Shown: positions 43,709 to 54,902 of the stretch, piece after piece
How the letters are laid out: each line of letters opens with the position of its first letter
How positions within the stretch are numbered: the stretch's first letter is position 1
NCBI GenBank assembly: GCA_037349105.1
Contig: JAYJMM010000123.1
Location: 4,092,001-4,156,000 of the forward strand
Reading direction: 5' to 3'
DNA: 64,000 nucleotides
Origin: Limnomonas spitsbergensis
Lineage: Eukaryota; Chlorophyta; Chlorophyceae; Chlamydomonadales
Position numbers and translations under genes: made by a program
The notes under the pieces: generated by a model
Database searches by the model: none
What the model was told of the DNA's origin: nothing
Seen by the model: the letters and a program-made list of their open reading frames with translations, nothing else

Positions 43709-46700
43709 ATGGACGACCTCCTTCACACCTGCCAAGATCTAGAGTCGACTCCCGGGGCACTAACTGACGAGCAGGCGTCCCGCTTTCTGGAAGCGTTCCC
43801 CCTGCAATCCCTCTTCGGGTAAGTCGCATTCTGACAGACAATGCTGATCGTCATGCTGGCCATGCAGGATGCATCCCATGTCCCAATATCTGCTCCTCGC
43901 CTGCAGGTTCTTCAGCAGTGCGAACCTGAAGACTGATCAAATACAGACCGTGGTGACAGTCATTTCCAGGATAATGAAGACAGAGATAGGTAAGAGCTGT
44001 GGCTTGAGGCGCACAGGGCTGTCAGATGGCAGGCAGGTCCAGCACCTCCTGCAAGAGTGCAAGGCACTTCCATCATGGGCCTGTCCAAGATGCCAACAAT
44101 GAGAGGCATTCCTTAACTGCAGAAATAAATGCAAACCTTAGAGGCCTTGGCAGCAGAATGAGAGATAGCTCTCAGAGGCCTTCATTGCTCTAGCACATCA
44201 TGGCCCGTGCAGCTACCGCACGCCTTCCACATAGACAAGTCGCAGCACAGCCCTGGCCACTGTGCATTACCTGACTCCAATTTTGTAGAATTTCATCAAC
44301 ACAAACTATCATATATTCATATCACGGCATACAGCCGGAGGAGCCTGGCGCAGCGTACCCGCCTATCCATCGGCCGGCCTAGGTTTCATTCCCAGCGGCC
44401 CATTGATGTCTGCTCAGTGGCCTGCCAAAGACAGCAAGGTGCACACTAAACTGAGCACTGAGCTTCACACCTGCGTGCTGACAGAAGATGGGACAACGCA
44501 ACCAGTGTGCCTCCCACAATCCCTTGCCCACACATTGCTGCATCGACACATTCACACATTCCATACATCTATATGACCATATCCGTCCATCCATAGAGCC
44601 TTAGCTTATGCAAATTTCCGTGCTCTCAAATCCCCGCACTGGCAAAATGCTTTGCCCAGGCAAAGCCTTGCTGCTGTCCGCCGGACCATATCTGGATGCA
44701 GCACAGCAGTCCCCCTTGGCGCCGCTGCGGCGGTTGGCTTGTGAGCAGCACCGCAGCCTGCTGCAGGGCACTCAGGACGTCCCAGACACGCTCAAGCACC
44801 ACGCAGCCACGCAGCTGCTGGAGGCTCTCAAGGTGAGGGTGAGAAGAGTGGTGACAGGACTGGTCACTTGGGCAATGGTCACGAGAGCACGTAATTTTCT
44901 CTCAGCCAGAAGGCTTAGGAGATGAAGGGCATGTCAAATATTGAGCAGGGCTCAGGTTGGGGAGATCATGGCCGGGTCAAATGGTGAGCAGGGCTCAGGT
45001 TGGGGAGATCATGGCCGGGTCAAATGTTGAGCAGGGCTCAGGGATAAGGAGATGAAGGGCATGTCAAATATTGAGCAGGGCTCAGGTTGGGGAGATCATG
45101 GCCGGGTCAAATGTTGAGCAGGGCTCAGGTTGGGGAGATCATGGCCGGGTCAAATGTTGAGCAGGGCTTAGGTTGGGGAGATCATGGCCGGGTCAAATGT
45201 TGAGCAGGGCTCAGGGATATGGAGATGAAGGGCATGTCACATGTTGCTTAGAGTTTAGGGTTGAGGAGATGAAGGGCCTGTCACATGTTGTTTAGGGTTT
45301 AGGGTTGAGGAGATGAAGGGCATGTCGAATGTGGAGAACGGTTTAGGGTTGAGGAGATGAAGAGCATGTCACACGATTTTACTCGCAGTGTGTCTGGCTT
45401 GCAGTTTTTTCTGTCTTTCTGTACCGCATGATGCGAGTCCCCACGTGTGTGCCTGTGCGCTGCTTGCAGCTCCTCCGCTGTGCCTGCATCGCATCATACA
45501 AGTCCTCAACTGATTTGTGTGTGCACTGACCTCCTGCACATCTCCCCCTGCAGGACAGCGACACTGGCGTGGCCCAGGCCGCTGAGGCCGGCCTAGCCGC
45601 GTGGGCCAGCTCTGCCGCAGGCCCCACCCGGTCACTGCTCAAGGACGACGGCCATGCATCAACAGCTGACCCGCCCCTGAGCACCCTAGTCACCCAGCTA
45701 GCGGGCTCACCCAAAGGCACCGTACGCCTGAGGGTCTTCTCGCTGCTGCTGTCCATCGGGGCGCAAGGTGGCCCTGAGGTTGCTGCAGTCATCAAAACAT
45801 GCAGTGAGTGGTTTCAGTTACAACCACCTGGCCAATGGTGCATTGTTGCAGTTACAAACACCTGGCCAATGGTGCATTGTTGCAGTTACAAACACCTGGC
45901 CAATGGTGGGTTGTTGCAGTTACAAACACCTGGCCAATGATGCGTTGTTGCATTTACAACCACCTGGCCAATGGTGGGTTGTTGCAGTTACAACCACCTG
46001 GCCAATGGTGGGTTGTTGCAGTTACAACCACCTGGCGAATGGTGGGTTGCTGCAGTTACAACCACCTGGCCAATGGTGCGTTGTTGCAGTTACAACCACC
46101 TGGCCAATGGTGCATTGTTGCAGTTACAACCACCTGGCCAATGGTGAATTTTTGCATTTACAACCACCTGGCCAATGGTGGGTTGTTGCAGTTACAACCA
46201 CCTGGCCAATGGTGGGTTGTTGCAGTTACAACCACCTGGCGAATGGTGGGTTGTTGCAGTTACAACCACCTGGCCAATGATGCATTGTTGCAGTTACAAC
46301 CACCTGGCCAATGGTGGGTTGTTGCAGTTACAACCACCTGGCCAATGGTGAATTTTTGCATTTACAACCACCTGGCCAATGGTGGGTTGTTGCAGTTACA
46401 ACCGCCTGGCCAATGGTGGGTTGTTGCAGTTACAACCACCTGGCCAATGATGCGTTGTTGCAGTCACAACCACCTGGCCAATGGTGGGTTGTTGCAGTTA
46501 CAACCACCTGGCCAATGGTGGGTTGTTGCAGTTACAACCACCTGGCCAATGGTGGGTTGTTGCAGTTACAACCACCTGGCGAATGGTGGGTTGCTGCAGT
46601 TACAACCACCTGGCCAATGGTGCGTTGTTGCAGTTACAACCACCTGGCCAATGCTGGGTTGTTGCAGTTACAACCGCCTGGCCAATGGTGGGTTGTTGCA

Positions 46701-49700
46701 GTTACAACCACCTGGCCAATGGTGGGTTGTTGCAGTTACAACCACCTGGCCAATAGTGCGTTGCTGCAGTTGCAACCACCTAGCTAATGGTGGGTTGTTG
46801 CAGTTACAACCGCCTGGCAAATGGTGGGTTGTTGCAGATGATAGGCATCCAGCCAAGGGCACCGTGCTTCGAGGCTTTTGTCCCGGCGGCTGTCCATTGG
46901 GGCGGAATGCGGTTCTGAGGCTGCCTCTGGTTTGAATCATTGCGGTGGGTCAGCTTCCCGCTGGATCAGCTCCCTCATGAGCGGGCCGAGCTGTAATGAG
47001 GGGAACGCCCCCGCTGGAAGCGTGCATCTTGGCGGTTCAGGGTTGAGTGTTATCATCGGGTACCCAAACCCTGAACGCCCCCGATGGAAGCGTGCATCTC
47101 GGCGGTTAAGGGTTTAGTGTTATCCTCCGGGTACCCAAACCCTGAACGCCCCCGCTGGAAGCGTGCATCTTGGCGATTAAGGGTTTAGGTAAGTCCTCCG
47201 GGTACCTTAACCCTGAACGCCTCTGATGGCTTGATGGAACCATGGCTCGTGGCGGTTTAGGGTTTTGTTTATCCTCCGGGATCCCCAACCCTGAACGCCC
47301 CTGAGGGAAGCATGACTCGTGGCAGTTTAGGGTTGAGGTTTATCCCTGTGGATCCGTAACCCTGAACGCCCCCCATGCAAGGGTGCCTCGTTGTGGGGGC
47401 ACCTGCCTGCCCCGCTTGTGCAGCCTCTGCCCCACCCATCTGTACGCTTCCCCACTCACCTGCCCTCTCCCCGCCTGCCTGCACCCTGCAGGTCTGGTTC
47501 AGCAGCTCCTAGCCCGCGAGCTTTCGTCCGCATCGCAGGACCCGCTCTCCGCCCTCTCCGCCCTCAATTTGGTTTCGGATCTGGCCGCACAGCGCCACGT
47601 CAGCATGGCCCGCCAGCTGTGCGCAGCCGTGCTGGAGTCGCTACCCGTGCTACTACAAGATCCGATGCTGCGGGGGGGCGCGATGAGGGTCGCTGCGCAG
47701 CTGCTGCGGGAGGCGTTGGAGGAGGAGCGGGGCGTGATGCCGATGGCCGTCGACGGTGAGCGATGGCCAGTGTTTATTTTTCCGGCTTCAGGTCCACCTT
47801 CAGCAGGCCGCTCCGGGGCTGTCAAAGGCCCGATCGGGACCCAAACCTGATCAGGCCTACGACTGTTGGCCAGAAATTTGGCCTCCGATCAGAGGCCGGA
47901 CTGTGGCTGACGTGTAGCTGAGTCACAAAAAAATAAGCACTGTTGAACCCTGGACCCTGGTCCCTAAGCATGCATGGGGGTGATAGGGTGAACCTGGGCC
48001 TGACCGAGGACGGAAGGAGGAGGATGTAGCATCTCATAGGTTCCAGGTATTGCATGCTTGAACCCAAACCCTGGACCTTGAAGTTGGAAGGGAATGCCAG
48101 GTATGGGCTGTTTCTTTTTTGCCAGTTAGTTTCAGTTGGCTAATTTTTAGGTTTGCGTTTTTTAAAGTCATGCACACACTTGGGTACCCGATCCTAGGAT
48201 ATGTCGGCAAATCTGGTGTGACCCCTCACCGTAACCATGATCCTTTAAACCCTGAAGCCAGGCTGTGCAAGCAAATCCGGGGTAGACCTGGTGGGGCTGG
48301 AGCGCCCTTGCTGCCAGCAGAGGGGATGGGAAGCCATGGGGAGGGTCGGGACAGTTTTTGACATGGCATTTAACATGGCATTTGACATGGTGAGAATCGG
48401 GACAGATTCCGGGCCTTCATTCGAAATGCCTGGATCTTTGCTAATCGCGATCATGCCAAAATCATGTTGCGTGATGCTGCTTGCGACCTTGCTGTATCCT
48501 AGGGGGTCCTCTAACTCTCTATGCAGCCCATGACATTAAAGGGATCCAGCCTTGCCTGCAGCCAGCCTTGCCTTGCCTGAATCCCTGCCTTAATCTAGCA
48601 TTGCCTTGTCTAGATCCAATCTTTGCCTGGAACCAGCCTTGTCTGGCCTGAATCTAGCATTGCCTTGTCTAGATCCAATCTTTGCCTGGAACCAGCCTTG
48701 TCTGGCCTGAATCTAGCATTGCCTTGTCTAGATCCAATCTTTGCTTGGATCCAGCCTTGTCTGGCCTGAATCCAGCATTGCCTTGTCTAGATCCAATCTT
48801 TGCCTGGAACCAGCCTTGGCTTGCCTTGCCTGGATCCAGCCTTGCCTGGCCTGATTCGAGCACTGCCTTGCTTAGATCCAATCTCTGCCCGGATCCAGCC
48901 ATAGCTTGCTCAGATCTAGCCTGACCTGGAGCCAACCTGCTGCTAGGTAGCCTTGTGGGGTGTCAGCTGGAAGGTTGGGTTGATGGCTTTCACGTGAAAT
49001 GGGAACTTAAGCCTGAGCCCACACCGGTGCTTGCAAGTGTGAATAAGATTCCAGGCTCCCAGCTGTCGACGACCGAACCCAGTTTTTGAGTGCCAACAAA
49101 ACAGAAAAAAACTGCTGGCAGCCACAGGCCTCTCCCGAGAACAGGTCCATGGCACCATATAGGAAGGCGCCATATGAGCTTGAAAGAAAATAAATTCAAA
49201 CTCAAACCTTTGTTCGCTGACTTTGCTGCCTTGATGAGTTGGAGCTCACAGACGGCTGAGGCCCTGTACTCCAAAGCATGAACCCTCGAATCCAAATTCA
49301 AACCTTTGTTCGCTGACTCCACTGCATTGGAGCGCACCGGAGGCTAAGGCCCTCAACCCCAAAGCATGAACCCTCAAATCCCCCACCACCCTGTCCTGCA
49401 GGGAGCAAAGATGAGGGTGACAGACCTGACCATGTCATATCAGCTCCACGGCCCGGTGCTGACTCAGCAGGGGGGGGTCAGGTGCTGCTGCTCGGCATTC
49501 GGCATATCCTGGACGACACCGGCTGTGAAGGGGCTGAGGTGGGGGGCTGTTGCGGGGAGGGTGGCTGTTGGGGGGGCACAAGGGGGGGGAGGGGGGTTGT
49601 GAGGGGGTTGAGGTGGGGCCTATTGTGTGTGGGGGGGGGGAGTTTGGTTGTGAGGGGGGTGAGGGGGGTGCATAACAGGGGGGAGGGGTGCTTGGCTGCT

Positions 49701-52700
49701 GCCTGGCACAACACTGATGCTCCTCTGTAATGATGTAGCTTGTGAACCTCCAGGGAGTATGATAGCTTTCGTCCACACATATGCTTGCTCTTGAGGGTCC
49801 CCATGCTTGCTTTTGAGGATCCCCATGCTTGCTTTTGAGGGTCCCCATGCTTGCTTTTGAGGGTCCCCATGCTTGCTTTTGAGGGTCCCCATGCTTGCTT
49901 TTGAGGATCCCCATGCTTGCTTTTGAGGGTCCCCCGTTTTTCATTTGAAACAGTGTGGGCTGTTCCTATAGGACGATTGTGGGATGTGGGTGAGGTATGA
50001 ACGAGATCTGCACAGGATCTATAGCAGATATGCTGATATGGATAGGATGAAAAGGTGATATGGACGGGTTCCCTCTGGTGTAGCTGTGCACCCTAGGCGG
50101 ACCCACACGTTTCCCTATGCCTTTTGCCTCCTCCTTAAGCATGAGGTGGATGCTGTAAATTGTGAACAGTATCCACCTGTTGCCCCCAAACTCTTGACTC
50201 CAAACCCTTTCTTTTTGCCTCCTCTACTAGGGTAAGGTGGATGCTCTCAACCCTTGTCCCTAACCCCTAAACCCTTGCCGTTTGCCTCCTCTGCTAGGGT
50301 GAGGTGGATGCTCTCAACCTTCGTCCCTAACCCCTAAACCCTTCCATTTGCCTCCTCTGCTAGGATGAGGTGGATGCCTTGGTCGCCTTGGTGGAGCTGG
50401 CCCAGAGCCGAAGCGGCGCGGAGATTGTCCTCGCAGACGAGGCGCTGGCGGCCGCCATCTTGGAGCGAGCGCTGGGCAGGTGATTTTTTGTATTCCTATT
50501 GTTTCGTCCGTAGCTGCAGAACAGTGGAGCATGTCCTTTCTGAGGCGGCGCTGGAGGCTGCTGCCATCATGGAGGGAGCACTTGGCAGGCGAGGCGTTTA
50601 TCTGTACATGGAGAGAGTTGGCCGGCGAAGGGTTGATTTATTTGTGGCGGAACTTGGCAGTTGAGGCGTATATTCATTCGCGGAGAGACTCGGCAGGCGA
50701 TGCGTTAATTTATCTGTGGCGAGACTCGGCAGGCGATACATTTCTTTGTTTGCGTATTTTCTTGTGGCACAGAGAATGCTCTGCTTGGGAGATGATGCCC
50801 TAGCAAGCCCCGCTGCAGGCATGGAGCAAGCGCTGGGCAGGTGAACTGATTTTCAAAACTGTTCAAGCTGTTCACAGCTGTTCGTTCACACTGGTCGAAA
50901 TTGTAGGGTTGTTTTCTGTCCTTGTTTGTGAACGCGTGCTTTCGTTGTTTCGCAATGCCGGAGCGTACGTGAGTGCGGTTGGAACAGGCAGGCTAGGCCA
51001 GATCAAGGTCCTGAAGATTGCTTAGGCAGCAGGGGAAAACCCCCGGCCTCCCCCCTGGGTCGACACGAGCTTCAGGGACGGATGCCTCCCCTCTCCTCTC
51101 TTTCAGAATATCGTGCATCATTATATACATACAGTACACCAGTGCGGTGCATTTGAATCAGAGAGATTTGAATCGTGTTTCCTCCGGTACAAATTGCTTT
51201 TTATTTTAACGCCGCCCTTGGGCCTTGGCATATCAAATCGGCTGCAACTCTCGGTCTGTGACTGAAGATTGATATCAGCTACCGATATCAGTTATACTAT
51301 TTTAATGTTTCTCTCACCCCTTCACATCGTTAATTACGAGGGAAGGTAACACAAAACCACCACACATTATTTACATAACATGTGTTGGCATATGCCGCAT
51401 ATCTGTCATGTTCAGTTTCTGTTGAGTTCTCGCATGCTTTCTCGTGCCATGCCTGCCCCACCCTGTTCCATGGCATGTCGGCAGGCAGGGACGCCTCTTT
51501 ACCTTCATGTTTTTACTACGTTCCTATGCCGGCCATTTCCCCACCCTGCAACTTGCACCATGTTCGATGAACACCACCCTGGACATGCAATCATGCATGC
51601 GGCAGCGCTCCATGCAACAGTGCCAATCTTTCCCCGGATCTCTCAGGCGCTGCTCGTGCCCCTCTTACAAGTCCTACCCCACCATGTTCCCATGTCCCCC
51701 ATGTCCCCATGTCGGCCGGCAGGGCTGCCTCACAGGATGTGCGTGTGGCGGCGCTCCATGCGGTGGCGTCAGCTGCAGGCCTGCCGCGAATGCACGAGTG
51801 GCAGGAACGCTCTGCAGCCCTGCTGTCCGAGCGGGCAGAGCATGCGCTCCGAGTAGGCACCTACCAGGCAGCTTCTTTGAGGGAGGCACGGAGGTGGGAG
51901 CCCGAGTTTGATTTTTTCTGCGTGCTCTTTTTGTTTGAGTGCTGTGGAGTGTGGACACGGTGTGTCAGGCGGTACTCCCTCAGGGTTTAGGGTTTAAACG
52001 TCAGGGGCAGGTTTGGATTCCTCGTACATTTCCCTGCTTGTGCAGCGCGTGCGTCTTTTGTGTACTGGTAATCACCCTCGCGCAGGTGCTCGTTCATGAT
52101 CGTAACAACAGCAAAGCAAAGTCGTGAGTCCCCACTGGCATCCTCACCAATGACGAGGTTCACACTAAGGATGTTCACACTGATTGCCTTCACACTAGCG
52201 ACAGTCACACTTGCTATGTTCAATCCCCTCACCCAGTTTAGCTGGATCAACCCGGTCTCCCCAATGCCAAAACATGATATCCTTGCAAATTCGCCTGGCA
52301 GCTCTCTGCTCTCTGGCGCCCTGACCCCTCGACTCCTCACCCCTAAACCCTCACCTCATCACCCCTGAACCTTAAATCCTAACCTCCAACCCTGTCGTTG
52401 TTTGCAGATCGCCGTCAGACGTGCTCCTCGCCTTCTTGAAGCAGCCGTTCCAAGATCTGCGGGACGCTGCCTACCACGCAGCCTCGGCGCTGGCGCTCCG
52501 TGACTGGTTCTCTGCCGAGGTCTGTCGCAATGCAGAGCTGCTGGACCAGGTTCTGGAGCCGGGCCCGGGGGCGTCGCGCGTCACGAACGAGTGGCGCTTC
52601 TGCCTGATCACCTCCTTGTGGTCAACTGTAAAGGTATGTATGTATCTTGATCCACTTGCTGTTCATCATTATAATTAACCAATACTGGTACCGGTATGAT

Positions 52701-53226
52701 GACGGTACCGGCCATGGTAACGGCGCAGACGAGGCCTTGGCCCATGCCGCGTTGTTTCCTGAACCCTCACGCCCCAGCGCCGGCGTAGTTTTCTTTATTT
52801 ATTTTACGATACCGGTCATATGGTACCGGTATGGTGACTTCAAGGCAGGATGCACCAGGACCCCTCGGCCGCAAGCCGGGATACTATTTTAGCAGTTTTA
52901 AAAGGTTTTAAAGGACCCTTCATTCTACCATGACTCCATTTTGGTTCTAACATGACTCCATTTTGGGGACATTCTGACTGAAAGCTCAGTTTTACCATGC
53001 AGCGTTTGTACTGCTGTAGTGCTCTGAAAACAGTAAATATGTCCACCTCCGCCCTCTGCAGGCATCTGCCAAGCTGGACTCAAGCCACCCCGACGCCGCG
53101 CACCAAGCCTCCCTAGCAGCGGTGTCGGCCAGGCTGGAGGCGGCGGTCAAGGCGGGCCCTTATGGCAGTGGAGCTTCGCAGGGCCCTGCTGGCAGCGCCG
53201 TGCCTTTGGTTGCAACGATTCCTTGA
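43709..53226 (+). CDS. PSMD5: PSMD5 / S5b, 26S proteasome assembly factor, 10 exons
   Basis: Exons: 43709-43818, 43907-43989, 44660-44832, 45554-45803, 47492-47755, 49402-49538, 50364-50479, 51723-51893, 52408-52633 and 53062-53226. Phases all agree, giving 564 residues (animal PSMD5 is about 500). It is an all-helical HEAT/ARM-type protein: LVQQLLAREL, DVRVAALHAVAS and FLKQPFQDLRDAAYHAAS line up in order with the family. The C-terminus (LEAAVKAGPYGSG...VPLVATIP) resembles the family's end. PSMD5 binds Rpt1/Rpt2 and chaperones assembly of the proteasome base. Exon 6 has little sequence conservation and was placed mainly by phase and splice sites. Several introns are packed with copies of neighbouring splice junctions. 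The stop codon lies 2 bp before an R2 element. Confidence 0.87.
44900..45370. repeat. About 43 bp repeats in PSMD5 intron 3
   Basis: Eight to ten units containing GGGTCAAATGTTGAGCAGGG and CTCAGGTTGGGGAGATCATG, with a second form containing AGATGAAGGGCATGTCA. The later units grade into GTTTAGGGTTGAGG telomere-like words. Confidence 0.82.
45800..46840. repeat. 34 bp tandem array, about 30 copies, at the PSMD5 exon 4 donor
   Basis: The unit GTTGTTGCAGTTACAACCAC continues CTGGCCAATGGTGG. It resembles the exon 4 end and donor (GTTGCTGCAGTCATCAAAAC, then ATGCA/GTGAGTGG), from which it probably arose. Because 34 is not a multiple of 3 and units lack stops, several plus-strand frames stay open for 480-1,100 bp; they are artefacts. 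Confidence 0.93.
46965..47395. repeat. About 65-70 bp telomere-like repeats in PSMD5 intron 4
   Basis: Six units containing AACCCTGAACGCCCCCGCTG, GAAGCGTGCATCTTGGCG and GGGTTTAGTGTTATCCTCCG. Confidence 0.82.
47784..47945 (+). repeat. Dispersed repeat R1, copy 4
   Basis: Starts GGCTTCAGGTCCACCTTCAG, contains CCCGATCGGGACCCAAACCT and ends GTGTAGCTGAGTCACAAAAA. It lies in PSMD5 intron 5, 28 bp after the exon 5 donor. Confidence 0.75.
48540..48935. repeat. 59 bp repeats in PSMD5 intron 5
   Basis: About six units built on CCTTGTCTAGATCCAATCTT, TGCCTGGAACCAGCCTTG and GGCCTGAATCTAGCATTG, decaying at both ends. Confidence 0.85.
49780..49935. repeat. 22 bp minisatellite, about 7 copies
   Basis: The unit CCCCATGCTTGCTTTTGAGG continues GT. 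It lies in PSMD5 intron 6. Confidence 0.9.
50130..50363. repeat. Copies of the PSMD5 exon 7 acceptor and start
   Basis: Exon 7 starts at 50364: GCCTCCTCTGCTAG then GATGAGGTGGATGCC. The same junction is found at about 50283 (CTCCTCTGCTAGGGTGAGGT then GGATGCTC), about 50217 (CTACTAGGGTAAGGTGGATG) and about 50130 (GCATGAGGTGGATGCTG). Spacing is 65-90 bp. Confidence 0.88.
50464..50850. repeat. Copies of the PSMD5 exon 7 donor
   Basis: Exon 7 ends GAGCGAGCGCTGGGCAG, followed by GTGATTTT. Downstream copies are TGGAGCAAGCGCTGGGCAGG then TGAACTGATTTT at about 50823, GAGGGAGCACTTGGCAGGCG at about 50572, and several decayed GAGACTCGGCAGGCGAT units between. Confidence 0.82.
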
Positions 53227-53228
53227 AA

Positions 53229-53949
53229 GTCAATGAAGTTAAACCTCTGGGCCCTGCTCAAAAGGCTCGGCCGCGCTGGCACCCAAGTGATCGATTCCTT
53301 CAATGTGTCCTGTCGTGTCTTGTTGAGTTGCCGCTCAGACCAGCAGGAGGGCAGGATGTGAAGGGTAGTGAATTGGGTATTGTAGCCATGAATTGGGTAT
53401 TGTAGCCATCAGCGCTTTGCAACAAAGTGTGTGTTGGGAAGAAATAAAGAGCTGTGCGAGCGCTGGCGTAACACTTTCGACATAAGCATCCAGTTCCTGT
53501 ACTTCTCACTTCCTCGGTGCTTTCGGTCATATCATTCTACAACAAATAGATCAGTTGACTTCGGGAAGATGGTGGCACTGGCACCAAGGGTGCGACGAGA
53601 GACAACCGGAAATACGGTGTGGAATACAAGCAAAAGGCTGCGCCCCTGATACCGGTATGTGCCAGATTTCACAACCAGGGGCCACAACTCTCTGTCCACT
53701 TCACTTCGGGAGCTAGACGTCCAAGGATCAGTGATAAGAACTGAGTGCCAGTACCTCGGTGTGGCCGTCATAAGGGATGGATTCCTTGGACTGTCCTTCT
53801 TCTCCAGGCTTTTGTCTGCCCCTCAAATTATTTACCCTAGTATTTACCTTTTTTTTTCTTTCTGGTCCACCCCCCCCCTCACTCAAACAGTTGGGTGCCC
53901 ACACATCTGATACATTTTTAGAAAGGCCCATAGGTGTAACGTCATTGAC
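53229..53949. mobile_element. R2 inverted-repeat element directly after PSMD5
   Basis: The left end GTCAATGAAGTTAAACCTCT, GGGCCCTGCTCAAAAGGCTC is mirrored by the right end CAGTTGGGTGCCC, GGCCCATAGGTG and TAACGTCATTGAC. The element is 721 bp with no credible ORF. It begins 2 bp after the PSMD5 stop codon. Confidence 0.72.
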
Positions 53950-54902
53950 CTGTAGTTTTAGGGCTACCCAATTGTGTATGGGCCGGTACCAGGACCAGTG
54001 AAGCACTGCGCATTTTGATTACCCATGGATAACCCTCTCTCTGTCCAACGATTCAACACCATCCAATTAGATGATGGACACAGATGCACTTTCATGATAC
54101 AGTGCTAGTTCCCTAGCAAAGTTTTTGTCTGCCGACGTTGCCGAGCTTTGTTCCTTAGCAGAGCCCAGAGGTCAATGACATTCCACCTCATGGGCCCTGT
54201 TCAAAAAAGCTCGGCCGCGTGGGCGCCCAACTTCCCGTTGGAAGAAAATAAACAATAAAGTAAGAGGGAAAGAAGGAGCAGAAAGGCCCAAAGAGGTGTA
54301 ACGTCATAAACTTTCATGATACAATCCTCCTCAGTGTTAAGACCGACCGAGCAATGCACTGGCACTACAAGACTTCATTCAGCAACCGACCGTCGTCAAT
54401 AACGAAGAGAGGGTGGAACAATATCAATGAGGCTAAATGCTTTTAGTATTCGTCTGCAACCCATTGCACGCCTGCCACAACGAGTCAATGACGTAACACC
54501 TCTGGGCTCTTGAGGGGGTCTCTTTCCTCTCTCTCTTTAGTTTCCAACCTTGCTGTCGGACGCCGACGCGGCCGGGCTTTGCAGCATGGCCCAGTGGTGT
54601 AACGTCATTGACCTCTGGGCCAGGCTCGGCGGTGTGGGTGCAAATAATTCGTGAGCAGGCATTTCACCAGATTACTTGACGTCCCCCCCTACTATTTCCG
54701 ACTAAAATAGTCCGAGGGGGGCAAAGAGACGCCAGTCTAATTCTGTTTTGTACGGACCAACAACGAGTGCATGGAAGCAAGGCTGCTAGGTTCAGATATG
54801 TTCAACGGGGGCCCATTTCAACGATCAGTCACTGACATTACACCTCTGGGCCCTGCTCAAATGGCTCGGCTCAATGACTAGTGTTGATCAATGTTTTGAT
54901 TA
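53950..54902. repeat. Cluster of R2 fragments in the convergent PSMD5 / methyltransferase gap
   Basis: R2 terminal sequences occur at about 54130-54260 (right end then left end back to back), 54290-54310, 54485-54520, 54555-54640 (again back to back) and 54830-54875. Each carries versions of CAATGACGTTACACCTCTGG. No gene is seen. Confidence 0.72.

Noticed and set aside
45768..46935. Long overlapping plus-strand open frames (about 170-375 codons) of Trp/Cys/Asn-rich repeats
   Set aside because: Product of the 34 bp array in PSMD5 intron 4, where several frames are open at once.
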